From: Haloactinomyces albus
GTDB taxonomy: Bacteria > Actinomycetota > Actinomycetes > Mycobacteriales > Pseudonocardiaceae
NCBI RefSeq assembly: GCF_031458135.1
Contig: NZ_JAVDXW010000001.1
Coordinates: forward strand, 3,038,001 to 3,102,000
Reading direction: 5' to 3'
Length of the DNA: 64,000 nt
A program made the position numbers and the translations under genes. The notes under the pieces were generated by a model, which ran no database searches, was not told the DNA's origin, and was given only the letters and a program-made list of their open reading frames with translations. Below are positions 39,220-49,503 of the stretch, in pieces (positions within the stretch are counted from its first letter, which is position 1; every line of letters starts with the position of its first letter).

Positions 39220-39726
39220 CTACGGCTCCTCGCCGCCGAGCTGGGGCTCGAAGGAGTGATAGCCGGAGTAGTTGCGGAAGAACCGGCTGTAGAGCTCGGA
39301 ACCGTCGTCGAAGGTGGCGTCCTCGAGCTGCTTGACCTCCAGCACGTGCTTGAGCTTCCACGTCACGAGCTGGTGGTTCTCGTCCTCGTAGCTGATTTCG
39401 TGCTGCTTGCCGTACTCGCGGGCCTTCTCCAGGGCCTCTTCATCGGAATGCGCGGTGAGCAGCACGAACGATTCCTCGTAGAGCGGTTCGTAGTCGGCGG
39501 CATCCGAGGAGGACTCGATCACCAGCACGGCCATGTAGGACTCGGCTTCGGTGCTTGCGAACGCGCTGGGGCGATACTCGCGTGGATCGATCGTGCCCGG
39601 ACCGATGTTGATCGAGCGCTGCTCTTCGCCGACGAGTTCGTCGGGCAGGTCGACGGTGTTCGGCTCGACGGACTCCGACTCATCGCCGAGGCCGCGAGGG
39701 TCCGACCCGGTGCCGGGATTGCTCAT
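39220..39726 (-). CDS. DUF4288 domain protein
   Basis: A 168-residue acidic protein. About 60 N-terminal residues look disordered (ESESVEPNTVDLPDELVGEE); the DUF4288 domain spans about 63-165: YMAVLVIESSS, YEESFVLLTAHSDEEALEKA, YEDENHQLVTWKLKHVLEVK and DDGSELYSRFFRNYSGYHSF. The function is unknown; members occur singly or in immunity-like loci. The ATG start is convincing by codon use. It lies downstream of fumC on the same strand, separated by a terminator-like hairpin. Confidence 0.8.
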   Translation of the reverse strand: MSNPGTGSDPRGLGDESESVEPNTVDLPDELVGEEQRSINIGPGTIDPREYRPSAFASTEAESYMAVLVIESSSDAADYEPLYEESFVLLTAHSDEEALEKAREYGKQHEISYEDENHQLVTWKLKHVLEVKQLEDATFDDGSELYSRFFRNYSGYHSFEPQLGGEEP

Positions 39727-39771
39727 GTCTCCACTGTCTCACCCGGGCTCGTGGGCATGTGCGACCGGTGA

Positions 39772-39818
39772 GTGAACGGACCGTTCGTCTCTTCCATCGT
39801 GACGAACAGTCCGTTCAC
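39772..39818 (-). terminator. Terminator hairpin after fumC
   Basis: GTGAACGGACCGTTCGTC pairs with GACGAACAGTCCGTTCAC, 17 of 18 positions, with an 11-base loop, 11 bases past the fumC stop. It separates fumC from the DUF4288 gene. Confidence 0.75.
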
Positions 39819-39828
39819 CTCGTTTCCG

Positions 39829-41226
<1,398 letters not shown>

Positions 41227-41358
41227 GGCGAAAGTGTGGACCGTCGGGGGCGAGCGAGTCAGTATGGGTTGCGCCACGTTCCGCCGATGCCGGAGTTCGC
41301 CGAATTTCGGCGTCGGCGGTGGTCCTCCCGGCCGCGGGAGGACCACCGGAAAGCCGCA

Positions 41359-42408
41359 TCAGGGGAGTACGCCCTGACGTGCCGGGGCTTCTCCGGTGTC
41401 GAAGTCGACGTCGGAGTACTCGCGCAGTTTGCCCAGCTTGTGTGAGCCCTCGACCAGGCGGACCGTCCCGGACTTCGACCGCATCATGAGCGACTGTGTG
41501 GTGGCGCGGTTGGCGCGGTAGTGCACGCCCCGCAGCAGGGCGCCGTCGGTGATCCCGGTGGCGCAGAAGAAGACGTTGTCGCCGCCCACCAGGTCCGAGG
41601 TGGTCAGGACCCGATCGAGGTCGTGGCCCGCCTGCTGGACCTGCTCCCGTTCCGCGTCGTCCTTGGGCCACAGCCGGGCCTGCAGCTCACCGTCCATGCA
41701 CTTCAGCGCGCAGGCGGTGATGATGCCTTCGGGAGTACCGCCGATCCCCATCAGCATGTCCACCCCGCTGTCCGGCCGTGCCGCTGCGATGGCCCCTGCG
41801 ACATCGCCGTCGGAGATGAACTGGATTCGCGCGCCCGCTTCGCGCACCTCGGAGGTCAGCTTCTCGTGCCGGGGCCGATCGAGGATGCAGACCGTCACGT
41901 CCGCGACGTCGATGTGCTTGGCCTTGGCGACCCGCCGAATGTTCTCCGCGACCGGTGCACTCAGATCGACGAGACCGGCGGCCTCCGGGCCGACGGCGAG
42001 CTTTTCCATGTAGAACACCGCGGAGGGGTCGAACATCGCGTGCCGCTCGGCGACCGCCAGCACGGCCAGCGCGTTCGGCATTCCCTTGCTCAGCAGGGTG
42101 GTGCCGTCGATCGGGTCCACGGCGACGTCGCATTCCGGACCGTTGTGGTTGCCGACCTCTTCGCCGTTGAACAGCATCGGCGCCTCGTCCTTCTCGCCTT
42201 CGCCGATGACGACGACACCGCGCATCGACACCGTGCCGATGAGCTTGCGCATGGCATCCACCGCCGCGCCGTCTCCGGAGTTCTTGTCACCGCGGCCGAC
42301 CCAGCGGCCGGATGCCATCGCCGCGGCTTCGGTGACCCGGACCAGCTCCATCGCCAGGTTGCGATCCGGTGCCTCCGTCGAGGGAGTCTCGATGCTGGAC
42401 GTGTTCAT
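41359..42408 (-). CDS. glpX: Class II fructose-1,6-bisphosphatase
   Basis: Gluconeogenic phosphatase of 349 residues. The lithium-sensitive-phosphatase motifs are visible: [46 protein letters not shown] (metal-binding Asp residues) and [20 protein letters not shown]. The ATG follows GGGAGG 4 bases upstream. In mycobacteria this is the sole or main FBPase (Rv1099c). It is divergent from the DUF4245 gene. Confidence 0.95.
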   Translation of the reverse strand: MNTSSIETPSTEAPDRNLAMELVRVTEAAAMASGRWVGRGDKNSGDGAAVDAMRKLIGTVSMRGVVVIGEGEKDEAPMLFNGEEVGNHNGPECDVAVDPIDGTTLLSKGMPNALAVLAVAERHAMFDPSAVFYMEKLAVGPEAAGLVDLSAPVAENIRRVAKAKHIDVADVTVCILDRPRHEKLTSEVREAGARIQFISDGDVAGAIAAARPDSGVDMLMGIGGTPEGIITACALKCMDGELQARLWPKDDAEREQVQQAGHDLDRVLTTSDLVGGDNVFFCATGITDGALLRGVHYRANRATTQSLMMRSKSGTVRLVEGSHKLGKLREYSDVDFDTGEAPARQGVLP

Positions 42409-42602
42409 GGCGCCTCCCGGTGATGAGCAAGGATCATGGTGACTCGGTACTGGCGAGTCTCGGGCGGTGGTCGACGACTCGCCGCCGGCCCCCACTTGGT
42501 TGATCCGGATCTTCCCAGATCCACGCGGCCTGCGGCGGAGCCGCGTGGTCGAGGCCACTCCTGTCCGGCCGCCGGAGCGCGTATCGCGTCGTGGGTGAGA
42601 GC

Positions 42603-43217
42603 ATGAGGGGCGTGGCTCAGCAGCGCAACCAGCAGGCGGAAGGTGGGAGTCCTGCCAGCGGCTCCACCCGCACCGTGCGATCGATGCTGCTCACGATGCT
42701 GCCGCTGATTCTGATCGTGCTCGGCATGGCCGGACTCACCGGCCGGTGTTCGTTCAGTCCGCTGGGACCCACCGTCCAACCCGGCTCGGCCCCCACCGTC
42801 GACGCGGCGGCGGAGCTGCGGAGTGCAGCCAGGCGGGTCGACTTTCCGGTGCTCGAGCCCCGGTTGCCGCAGGGATGGCGGGCGAACTCGGCCGATGTGC
42901 GCGGCGTCGGCTCCGGGCAGCGGGCTGTGCGGGTCGGCTGGCTGACCAGCGGGGGGCACTACATGCGCCTGTCGCAGTCCACCGCGCCGGAGTCCGAGCT
43001 GGTGGCTTTCGAGACCGAACGACCGCCACGTGCGCGGGGGATGGTCCGTGCGGCGGGGACCCGCTGGGTGGTTTACGACAGTGTGCGCTCGGAAAAGGCC
43101 TGGGTCGGCGAGCGCAACGGAGTGCGCCTGCTCATCACCGGCAGTGGTCCCGAGCGCGATTTCCGCACCCTGGCTCGAGCTGCCCTTTCGGCACCGGTCG
43201 TCACCCCGCAGCACTGA
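42603..43217 (+). CDS. DUF4245 membrane-anchored protein (Rv1100-like)
   Basis: A 204-residue protein. A Gln-rich N-terminus is followed by one membrane segment ([20 protein letters not shown]) and an extracytoplasmic domain of about 150 residues ([59 protein letters not shown]). The pattern fits DUF4245 and the locus fits Rv1100. The function is unknown. GTG 42591 is an alternative start four codons earlier; neither has a good ribosome site. A hairpin overlaps the stop. Confidence 0.82.
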   Translation: MRGVAQQRNQQAEGGSPASGSTRTVRSMLLTMLPLILIVLGMAGLTGRCSFSPLGPTVQPGSAPTVDAAAELRSAARRVDFPVLEPRLPQGWRANSADVRGVGSGQRAVRVGWLTSGGHYMRLSQSTAPESELVAFETERPPRARGMVRAAGTRWVVYDSVRSEKAWVGERNGVRLLITGSGPERDFRTLARAALSAPVVTPQH

Positions 43218-43226
43218 CGCGGGGTG
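43202..43226 (+). terminator. Terminator hairpin overlapping the DUF4245 stop
   Basis: CACCCCGC pairs with GCGGGGTG (8 bp, 9-base loop) and includes the stop codon. It also faces the 3' end of the convergent toxin-like gene. Confidence 0.6.
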
Positions 43227-43265
43227 AAGTTTCCCCTGGAAACCGGTGCCTCTCTCCGGACACGC

Positions 43266-43691
43266 TCAGTCCCCCTCGAACCAGTACTGGTTGACCCGGG
43301 CCACCGCCTGCTCCTTGCTCAGTGCCTTGACCTCGCTCTCGGGGAGTCCGACACGGTTGATGAGCAGGTAGACCAGCGCGGGCGGGAGCGCTTCGGCGGC
43401 CGAGCGTGGCACGCCTCGGTCGGGCAGTACACCCTCGTCGACGCACGCCCGGAACTCCGCTTCCGAGACCCGGAGCTGATCGTCGAGGACGTGCTTCCAC
43501 AGTGCGGGGCCGTACGTGTCGCGTTCCGGTGGGTGGGAGATCCGCGTGCGCAGGACCCGCCCGTCGGGAAGGGCGAGTTCGTAGGTGGTGTGCCGAGTGC
43601 CCGATCCGGTCCGTACGTCGCGCAGCGGCTGCCATCCTTCGGTGCGACAGAACCGCTCGTGGTCGGTGCGCGTGGGGTTCGAGTGTGTCAC
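43266..43691 (-). CDS. Toxin-like protein of a two-gene module (HicA-like fold suspected)
   Basis: A 141-residue protein of the group often labelled cytotoxic translational repressor of toxin-antitoxin systems. Core: HERFCRTEGWQPLRDVRTGS, then RHTTYELALPDGRVLRTRIS with HPPERDTYGPALWKHVLDDQ. The order 'GW...R...GS..H..Y..PDGR...ISHP' is like a HicA mRNA-interferase fold with its conserved His, but longer. The start is GTG 43691, overlapping the upstream stop (GTGA), so it is translationally coupled to the antitoxin-like gene. The activity is an inference; there is no catalytic proof. Confidence 0.65.
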   Translation of the reverse strand: MTHSNPTRTDHERFCRTEGWQPLRDVRTGSGTRHTTYELALPDGRVLRTRISHPPERDTYGPALWKHVLDDQLRVSEAEFRACVDEGVLPDRGVPRSAAEALPPALVYLLINRVGLPESEVKALSKEQAVARVNQYWFEGD

Positions 43692-44104
43692 TCCGGAGTA
43701 CCGACCAGCCATTCGCGCAGCTGGGAGTCATCGCTGAGTTCGATCAACTGCACCAATCCCCAGTTGTCCCGGTGTTGCGGTGAATCGAGCAGGCGTTCCT
43801 GCCAGTCGGTGGCGTACTCGCGCAGGGCGGTGATCATCTCCGCGACCGCTTCGTCGAACGAGGACCCGTCCGCGGCGACGGGATGCCCCGGCAGGAAGAG
43901 GGACCATCCGTCCGCTTCGGGTACCGCTTGGGCGCAGGCCGTTGTGGTGGCCGTGAGGAAACGCCGCAGTCGTTCACTGTCGATGACCGCTGCGGTGCTG
44001 GTGTCCCGGCGCACGGTGGCCACGTGGCCCTTCTCGGCCGCGTCGAGCAGATCCTTCAAGTGCGTACGCGCGTCGGTGTAGCTGTCGTAGTGCACTGCGG
44101 ACAT
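43688..44104 (-). CDS. Antitoxin-like protein, Phd/YefM N-terminus with C-terminal extension
   Basis: A 138-residue protein. Residues 1-50 match Phd/YefM antitoxins (HYDSYTDARTHLKDLLDAAE, VATVRRDTSTAAVIDSERLR), the DNA-binding dimer part. The extension (PEADGWSLFLPGHPVAADGS, then SFDEAVAEMITALREYATDW) resembles a HicB-like partial RNase H fold and may be the toxin-neutralising part. The ATG follows GGGAGG 4 bases upstream. It is first in the two-gene operon, as expected for an autoregulating antitoxin. In M. tuberculosis the mazEF pair Rv1102c/Rv1103c lies in the same chromosomal interval. Confidence 0.72.
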   Translation of the reverse strand: MSAVHYDSYTDARTHLKDLLDAAEKGHVATVRRDTSTAAVIDSERLRRFLTATTTACAQAVPEADGWSLFLPGHPVAADGSSFDEAVAEMITALREYATDWQERLLDSPQHRDNWGLVQLIELSDDSQLREWLVGTPE

Positions 44105-44213
44105 GGCGCCTCCCTGATTCGATTCCGATTCTGCACCGAAAAAGCCAAGTACGTCAAGTACTCGACGTACGTCGCAGTATGTGCCGCAGTGCCGAAGGTC
44201 GAACGGTGTGTAC

Positions 44214-44483
44214 TTACTCGTCCTCGGTCGTCTCGACCGAGGCGAGGGCACGATCGACGCGTTCCCGTGCGCCTGCGAGATGGCGTTCGCAGGCGGCAGC
44301 CAGCGCCTCACCGCGCTCCCACAGCGCCAGCGAATCCTCCAGGGACAGGCCGCCCGCCTCCAGTTGCCGCACCACCTCGGCCAGCTCGTCACGGGCCTGT
44401 TCGTAATCGAGGTGAGCCACCTCGGGGTGCGCGGCCTCCGGATCGAACCCCTCGCTCGGCTGGTCCTGTTCACTCGTGGTCAC
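44214..44483 (-). CDS. xseB: Exodeoxyribonuclease VII small subunit
   Basis: An 89-residue protein: [20 protein letters not shown] and [20 protein letters not shown] are the two signature helices, ending in [13 protein letters not shown]. It forms the multi-subunit ssDNA exonuclease with XseA. Its ATG overlaps the stop of the 148-residue gene upstream by 4 bases (ATGA), so xseA, that gene and xseB form one operon. Confidence 0.93.
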   Translation of the reverse strand: MTTSEQDQPSEGFDPEAAHPEVAHLDYEQARDELAEVVRQLEAGGLSLEDSLALWERGEALAAACERHLAGARERVDRALASVETTEDE

Positions 44484-44926
44484 GGGGTGGGATTCTCCAA
44501 CCTGCTCGGTACGGACACCATTGCCGTGGCGATCGCCTGGTCGTACCCGACGAACGCATCGGCGAACTCGGCACCGTCGCCCTCACGCACGGCGTCGTTG
44601 ATACGCAACTGTGCCTCGGCGACCCTACGTCGGTGCGTCGCACCGTGGCCGCACCACCATCGGGTACCGACATACAGCGAGGTCGCTTCCGCCAGTGCGC
44701 GCAGACGGGTGGGCATGGCCCGGCGTTCCGGAGACTCGCAGCCACCCAACAGCGCCGCCCAGCAACCCGCGGCCGTGGTGTTGGCCTCCTCGGCACGCTG
44801 CCGCACGGCGTGGAGGCTCTGGCGGCCGACCGGGTCGGAGAGAGCGGAGTCGGTGGGATCGGCCGACGATTTGGCGATGGCCACGGTCAACGGGAGGAAG
44901 GTGGGCTCCTGCTCCGGGTGCGGCAC
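44480..44926 (-). CDS. Hypothetical protein inserted between xseA and xseB
   Basis: A 148-residue soluble protein, mostly helical, with no recognised motif. Features: [40 protein letters not shown], a Cys and Trp-rich patch ([19 protein letters not shown]) and a helical C-terminus. The GTG 44926 start is preferred because CGGAGG lies 6 bases upstream; an adjacent GTG is 3 bases nearer. It overlaps xseB by 4 bases, so it is translated with it. The usual actinobacterial xseA-xseB pair has no gene here. Confidence 0.65.
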   Translation of the reverse strand: MPHPEQEPTFLPLTVAIAKSSADPTDSALSDPVGRQSLHAVRQRAEEANTTAAGCWAALLGGCESPERRAMPTRLRALAEATSLYVGTRWWCGHGATHRRRVAEAQLRINDAVREGDGAEFADAFVGYDQAIATAMVSVPSRLENPTP

Positions 44927-45027
44927 CACAAACCTCCGTGCTCGACTCTTCTTCGTGCCCGACTCTGTTCCGCCGATCGCCTCGAGGACGACTCCGCTCG
45001 GGGGCGAACCCGCCGACCCACTCGAGT

Positions 45028-46344
45028 TTAGGGGGCCGCGGAAGATTCTCCGGCGGTCTGTGATCCGCCCGACTCCTCGTCCTGTTGGTTGTGCGGCACG
45101 ACCGCGTACACCGAACCGTCGGTGACACGCACGCGCAACCGGGTTCCCGGCGCGGCCTCGTCCACCGACCGCACCACCGAGGAACCGTGCGGCCCGATGC
45201 GTTGCACGATCGCGTACCCCCGAGCAAGAGTGGCCGCAGGACCGAGCGCGGTCAAGCGTGATCGAGTGGTGGCGAGTCGGTGTTGTTCGGCACTGAGTTC
45301 CGCGAGCACCGCCCGCTGGGATCGTTGCCGGAGCGCGCCGACCTGTTCGGCCCGGTGCTCCAGCGGCCCGTGCGGATCGGCCAGGGCGGGCCTGCTTCGC
45401 AACGAATCGAGCAGTCGACGCTCGTGTTCCACCCATCCCTGCAGTGCCCGCCGTGCCCGATCACGGAACTGGTGGATCCGCTGGGTTTCCTCGGCCACGT
45501 CGGGGACCACCCGCTTGCCCGCACCGGTGGGAGTGGAGCAGCGGACATCGGCGACGTGATCGAGCAGCGGGGAGTCGGGTTCGTGCCCGATCGCGCTCAC
45601 GACCGGTGTGCCGCTGGCCGATACCGCTCGGCACAGCGTCTCGTCGGAGAATGCCAGCAGATCCTCGACACTGCCGCCGCCGCGCGCCAGCACGATGACG
45701 TCGACCTCGGGGTTGCGATCCAGCTCGTCGAGCGCGTCCAGGATCTGGGGGACGGCAGTGGACCCCTGTACGGCAACGTTGCGTACCTCGAAACGCACGG
45801 CGGGCCAGCGCAGTTGCGCATTGCTGAGCACGTCGTGCTCGGCTGCCGAGGCTCGCCCGGTCACCAATCCGATCCGGTTCGGCAGGAACGGCAGCGCGCG
45901 CTTGCGGGCGGGATCGAACAGACCCTCGGCCTTGAGGAGCTGTCGGAGGCGCTCGATTCTCGCCAGGAGCTCACCGATCCCGACGGAGCGAATTTCGTCG
46001 ACCCGCAGGCTCAGCGTGCCGCGCCCCACGTAGAACGAGGGCTTGCCGTGCACGACGACGCGGCTGCCGTCGGTCAGCGGCGGGTCCATCTCGCGCAACA
46101 GATTCGACGAGCAGGTCAGGGTCAGCGACACGTCGGCCGACGGGTCACGCAGTGTCAGAAAAGCCGTCGCCGCACGAGGGCGCGCCGAGATCTGGGTGAT
46201 CTGGCCCTCCACCCAGATCGTGCCGAGCCGGTTGATCCAGTCGGCGATCTTGCGGGACACCGTGCGTACCGGCCACGGTTCTTCGGGACTCGTCGGGGAA
46301 GTCAGGCTCTCTCCTCGGGACGCGTTGCGGATCCTGCTCACCAC
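45028..46344 (-). CDS. xseA: Exodeoxyribonuclease VII large subunit
   Basis: Catalytic subunit of the bidirectional ssDNA exonuclease, 438 residues. An N-terminal OB fold ([40 protein letters not shown]) is followed by the Exo VII catalytic core ([60 protein letters not shown] with the GxGxEPD-like segment) and a coiled-coil (about 290-370) that binds XseB. The ATG start is plausible. It leads the operon. Confidence 0.94.
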   Translation of the reverse strand: MVSRIRNASRGESLTSPTSPEEPWPVRTVSRKIADWINRLGTIWVEGQITQISARPRAATAFLTLRDPSADVSLTLTCSSNLLREMDPPLTDGSRVVVHGKPSFYVGRGTLSLRVDEIRSVGIGELLARIERLRQLLKAEGLFDPARKRALPFLPNRIGLVTGRASAAEHDVLSNAQLRWPAVRFEVRNVAVQGSTAVPQILDALDELDRNPEVDVIVLARGGGSVEDLLAFSDETLCRAVSASGTPVVSAIGHEPDSPLLDHVADVRCSTPTGAGKRVVPDVAEETQRIHQFRDRARRALQGWVEHERRLLDSLRSRPALADPHGPLEHRAEQVGALRQRSQRAVLAELSAEQHRLATTRSRLTALGPAATLARGYAIVQRIGPHGSSVVRSVDEAAPGTRLRVRVTDGSVYAVVPHNQQDEESGGSQTAGESSAAP

Positions 46345-46377
46345 GGTTGCTCCTACTGCTGTGATGAGCTCACCCGG

Positions 46378-46884
46378 TCACTGTGCGCGCACGGTATCCA
46401 GGCGGCGCGAGAGCATCCGCAGGAATTCCCGGCGCTGGCCGTGCCCGCGTTCGTACTCGAGCAAATCGACCAGGTCGGATTCGGACAACCGGCGCAGCTT
46501 TCCACGAAGTTGGTGAATGCTCATCTGATCGTAGCCGGGCAGCACGCGCGTGGCCGGTCTGCCCGTTCCGGGGACCTGCTCCGTACGGTCGGCGCCGGAC
46601 TCGCTGTCGCCTGCGCTCTCGTCCCGCTTCGTGGCCGGTTCCCGATCCTCGTCGAAAGTGGCCCACTCCGGTTGTGCCTGCGGCTTGTGCAGCCACCCCA
46701 GAGCCTCATCTCCCTTGATGGCGAACTCGGTGACCTGCTGCTGCAGTCGCATGGACAGTTGCAGGACCTGACTGGTGACGGTGATCGGTAGGCCGACGAG
46801 GTGCCCCGGGAGCTTTCGGGTCTGTTCCACTGCCGTGGCAGTGATCCCGGCCGCTACCCGCACCGGTAGGGAGAACCATCGCAT
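46378..46884 (-). CDS. Lipid droplet-associated protein (Rv1109c-like)
   Basis: A 168-residue protein. The N-terminal half has amphipathic or hydrophobic helices (SLPVRVAAGITATAVEQTRK, LVGLPITVTSQVLQLSMRLQ) fit to sit on a lipid surface. A charged linker follows, and then a helical end (YDQMSIHQLRGKLRRLSESD, LVDLLEYERGHGQRREFLRM). The same gene lies between xseA and ispH in mycobacteria (Rv1109c), where it is annotated as lipid-droplet associated. The role is uncertain. ATG 46884 was chosen; GTG 46890 is two codons earlier. Confidence 0.75.
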   Translation of the reverse strand: MRWFSLPVRVAAGITATAVEQTRKLPGHLVGLPITVTSQVLQLSMRLQQQVTEFAIKGDEALGWLHKPQAQPEWATFDEDREPATKRDESAGDSESGADRTEQVPGTGRPATRVLPGYDQMSIHQLRGKLRRLSESDLVDLLEYERGHGQRREFLRMLSRRLDTVRAQ

Positions 46885-47038
46885 ACGCACCAGCGTGCCC
46901 CACATACGCTGTGGAAGCCATTGACGTGCGTGCCCACGTCCGGAGATCGTGCGAATCGGCCGAATCGGCCACTGCTGGACCGACCCCGATGGGTCGGCCA
47001 ATGAGCTTGCTCGGCGGATCATCCGTACCCTGGGCACC

Positions 47039-48106
47039 ATGACGAGTTCGTCCCAGGCCACCGACCATGCCGACCAGGGCCGTGCCGCTGCCGAACAGGC
47101 TGAACAGGCTGTGGCCCCGACTCCGGGGGGTGCGTCCGGCAAGCGCGTCCTGCTGGCCAAGCCCCGCGGCTACTGTGCCGGGGTCGATCGTGCCGTGGAC
47201 ACCGTCGAGAGAGCTCTGGAGACCTACGGTCCACCGGTCTACGTGCGCAAGGAGATCGTGCACAACCAGCATGTCGTGCAGACGCTGGAGAAGCGCGGTG
47301 TGATCTTCGTGGAGGAGACCGACGAGGTGCCGGAAGGCGCCCTCGTGGTGTTTTCCGCGCACGGGGTGTCGCCTGCCGTGCACGAGGAGGCGAACCGTCG
47401 GAACCTGCGCACGATCGACGCGACCTGCCCGCTGGTGACCAAGGTGCACAAGGAGGTCAACCGGTTCGCCAAGCAGGATTACGACATTCTGCTGATCGGT
47501 CACGAGGGCCACGAGGAAGTCGAGGGCACTTCCGGCGAGGCGCCGGACCGGGTGCAGTTGGTGGACAAGGCTTCCGACGTCGACAAGGTGGAGGTGCGCG
47601 ATCCCTCCAAGGTGGTGTGGTTGTCGCAAACCACGCTGAGCGTGGACGAGACGATGGAGCGGGTCGACCAGCTCCAGGAGCGCTTCCCCGACCTGCAGGC
47701 GCCGCCGAGTGACGACATCTGCTACGCCACCTCCAACCGCCAGGTCGCGGTGAAGGCGATGGCCGCCGAGTGCGATCTCGTGCTCGTGGTCGGATCGCAG
47801 AACTCCTCGAACTCCAAACGTCTGGTCGAGGTTGCCCTGCAGGCGGGAGCCACGAGCGCCCACCTGATCGACTACGCCGACCACATCGACGAGTCGTGGC
47901 TGGACGGTGTCACCACGGTCGGTGTGACCAGCGGTGCCTCGGTGCCCGATGTTCTCGTGCTGCAGGTACTCGACTATCTGCAGGAGCGTGGCTGGGGTGA
48001 GGCCGAGGAGATCACCACGGCCAACGAGAAGATCTCCTTCGCACTACCGCGTGAGCTGCGCAAGGATCTCAGCGACAATCCGGACAGCCCACAAAGCGTT
48101 CGCTGA
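47039..48106 (+). CDS. ispH: 4-hydroxy-3-methylbut-2-enyl diphosphate reductase
   Basis: Last enzyme of the MEP isoprenoid pathway, making IPP and DMAPP, with a 4Fe-4S cluster. The three cluster Cys are in [15 protein letters not shown] (Cys46), [16 protein letters not shown] and [16 protein letters not shown]. Substrate-binding elements include [26 protein letters not shown] and [17 protein letters not shown]. The 355 residues include a 34-residue Ala/Gln-rich N-terminal extension not found in most homologs. The ATG start is therefore somewhat uncertain; the extension may be untranslated if a GTG further in is used. Confidence 0.95.
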   Translation: MTSSSQATDHADQGRAAAEQAEQAVAPTPGGASGKRVLLAKPRGYCAGVDRAVDTVERALETYGPPVYVRKEIVHNQHVVQTLEKRGVIFVEETDEVPEGALVVFSAHGVSPAVHEEANRRNLRTIDATCPLVTKVHKEVNRFAKQDYDILLIGHEGHEEVEGTSGEAPDRVQLVDKASDVDKVEVRDPSKVVWLSQTTLSVDETMERVDQLQERFPDLQAPPSDDICYATSNRQVAVKAMAAECDLVLVVGSQNSSNSKRLVEVALQAGATSAHLIDYADHIDESWLDGVTTVGVTSGASVPDVLVLQVLDYLQERGWGEAEEITTANEKISFALPRELRKDLSDNPDSPQSVR

Positions 48107-48179
48107 GCACGACCTCTCCCGGCACGGCTTCTCTCAGCACGGCCGACGTTCTTCGGCACGGCGTCTCTCGAGTGGAGTG

Positions 48180-49334
48180 CTACTCGCCCTCGCGACGCGG
48201 GCGACGTGGCCGCCGCGGGGGCTGCTCACCGCCGGACGACCGCTCCGGTGGTTTGGCCCGGCCCGGTGGTGCCGAACGTGGTCCGCTGCTCCGCTCCGGT
48301 GGAGTCGAGCGGTCACCACGTTCGGGGCGTGCCTCGCTGCCGCGTGCTCTGCCGGGTGGTTGGTTGCCTCGTGCTTGCCCCCCATTCGGGGGTTGTTCGC
48401 CGCGCGAGCGACCACGGGGCCGTCCGTTTTGCTCTCCCGGCGTCCGTCCACCCGCGGACTGCTCGCCTCGTTCCTGGCCGTGTGGGCGAGCCTTCCGGTT
48501 GTCCGAGGTGCCGCCTGCACCCACGCCCGGACGCGGACGCTGTTTGCCCGCTCCGGACGGTTTGCTCCGTCCCTCGGCGGCGCTGCCTCCGGTGTCACCA
48601 CGGCGCTGCGGTCGTCCCGCAGCACGTTGCTCGGCCTCGGAGCCCGCCGCGGGAGTTCGCGACCCCCTGCCCTTACCCTGCGAGCGCTGCTTGCCCGCGG
48701 CTTCGGAGGGGCGTTTCGCGCCCTCGTCGGCTGCCTGCTTCCCACGGCCGCCTGCCGACTGTTCGCGCGAAGACCGATCGGCGCTCGATCGGGCCGCCTT
48801 CTTGGCGGTGGCCTCGGAATTCCCCTTGGAGCCTCGGCCTGCTCGACCGGCTGGTTTGCCGCTTTCCAGAACGAACATCCGCAGGAGTCCGACCCCCAGC
48901 ACCACCCCCGTGGTCATGGCCATGGCGGGGAAACCCTTGATCAGAGGGCTTGCCACGGCGAGCACGAGCTCGGTCGTGCCCGCGTCTCGTGCGATACCGG
49001 ATCCGACGGTCAGCACGATGATCGGCATGATGATCGCCAGCACCAGTGGCGGCTGCACCATGGGGCCGAAGAGGCTCCTGCGCCGGACGAGTGCGACAGC
49101 GAGCAGGCATCCGACGACATAGCAGGCGGTGAACAGGATCCCGGGCCGGTTCCAGATCAGCACGTCCAGCAGGGTGCCCAGCGCGGTCAGGAGCGTGGCC
49201 AGGACAACCGCGCCCCACCAGGGCATGCCACGGGTGCCACCGAAGACGGAGCTTTCCGCCCAGTCGGTGTCGTCCCCGTCAGGGCCGCCGGTGGCGGGAC
49301 TGGAGGTGCTCTGGTGCTCGGGTAAGGCGGTCAC
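48180..49334 (-). CDS. DUF6542 membrane protein with long charged low-complexity tail
   Basis: A 384-residue protein. The first 45 residues are polar; about residues 48-165 hold four or five membrane helices (WWGAVVLATLLTALGTLLDV, GILFTACYVVGCLLAVALV, PPLVLAIIMPIIVLTVGSGI, MAMTTGVVLGVGLLRMFVLE). This matches the DUF6542 family and Rv1111c by position. The remaining 200 residues are very rich in Arg, Gly, Glu, Gln and Pro, with RGEQPPNGGQARGNQPPGR-like repeats, and are probably disordered and nucleic-acid- or polyanion-binding. The start is uncertain: GTG 49334 lacks a clear ribosome site. Confidence 0.75.
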   Translation of the reverse strand: MTALPEHQSTSSPATGGPDGDDTDWAESSVFGGTRGMPWWGAVVLATLLTALGTLLDVLIWNRPGILFTACYVVGCLLAVALVRRRSLFGPMVQPPLVLAIIMPIIVLTVGSGIARDAGTTELVLAVASPLIKGFPAMAMTTGVVLGVGLLRMFVLESGKPAGRAGRGSKGNSEATAKKAARSSADRSSREQSAGGRGKQAADEGAKRPSEAAGKQRSQGKGRGSRTPAAGSEAEQRAAGRPQRRGDTGGSAAEGRSKPSGAGKQRPRPGVGAGGTSDNRKARPHGQERGEQSAGGRTPGEQNGRPRGRSRGEQPPNGGQARGNQPPGRARGSEARPERGDRSTPPERSSGPRSAPPGRAKPPERSSGGEQPPRRPRRPRREGE

Positions 49335-49406
49335 GGGTACAACGGTAACGGTCCCGGCACCGGGGTACCGACATGTCTCGGTGGAGCCGCGGGATTGTCC
49401 GGGGGT

Positions 49407-49422
49407 GTGGGTCTTCACCCAC
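49407..49422 (-). terminator. Small hairpin downstream of rmuC
   Basis: GTGGGT-CTTC-ACCCAC, a 6-bp stem with a tetraloop, lies in the 169-bp gap between rmuC and the DUF6542 gene, both on the minus strand. It is short and lacks a T-run. Confidence 0.4.
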
Positions 49423-49503
49423 GGGTTTCGCTCGCCGCGGGCAACCGCCGATCGTCGCGGACGAACCGGTTCGGAGCGCTGGTGCTGTGCGAGGGGCCGG
49501 GCC

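Noticed and set aside
48107-48179. Imperfect repeats GCACGGC(T/G)TCTCT after ispH as a regulatory array
   Set aside because: The copies are degenerate and unevenly spaced, lie between convergent gene ends, and form no clear hairpin.
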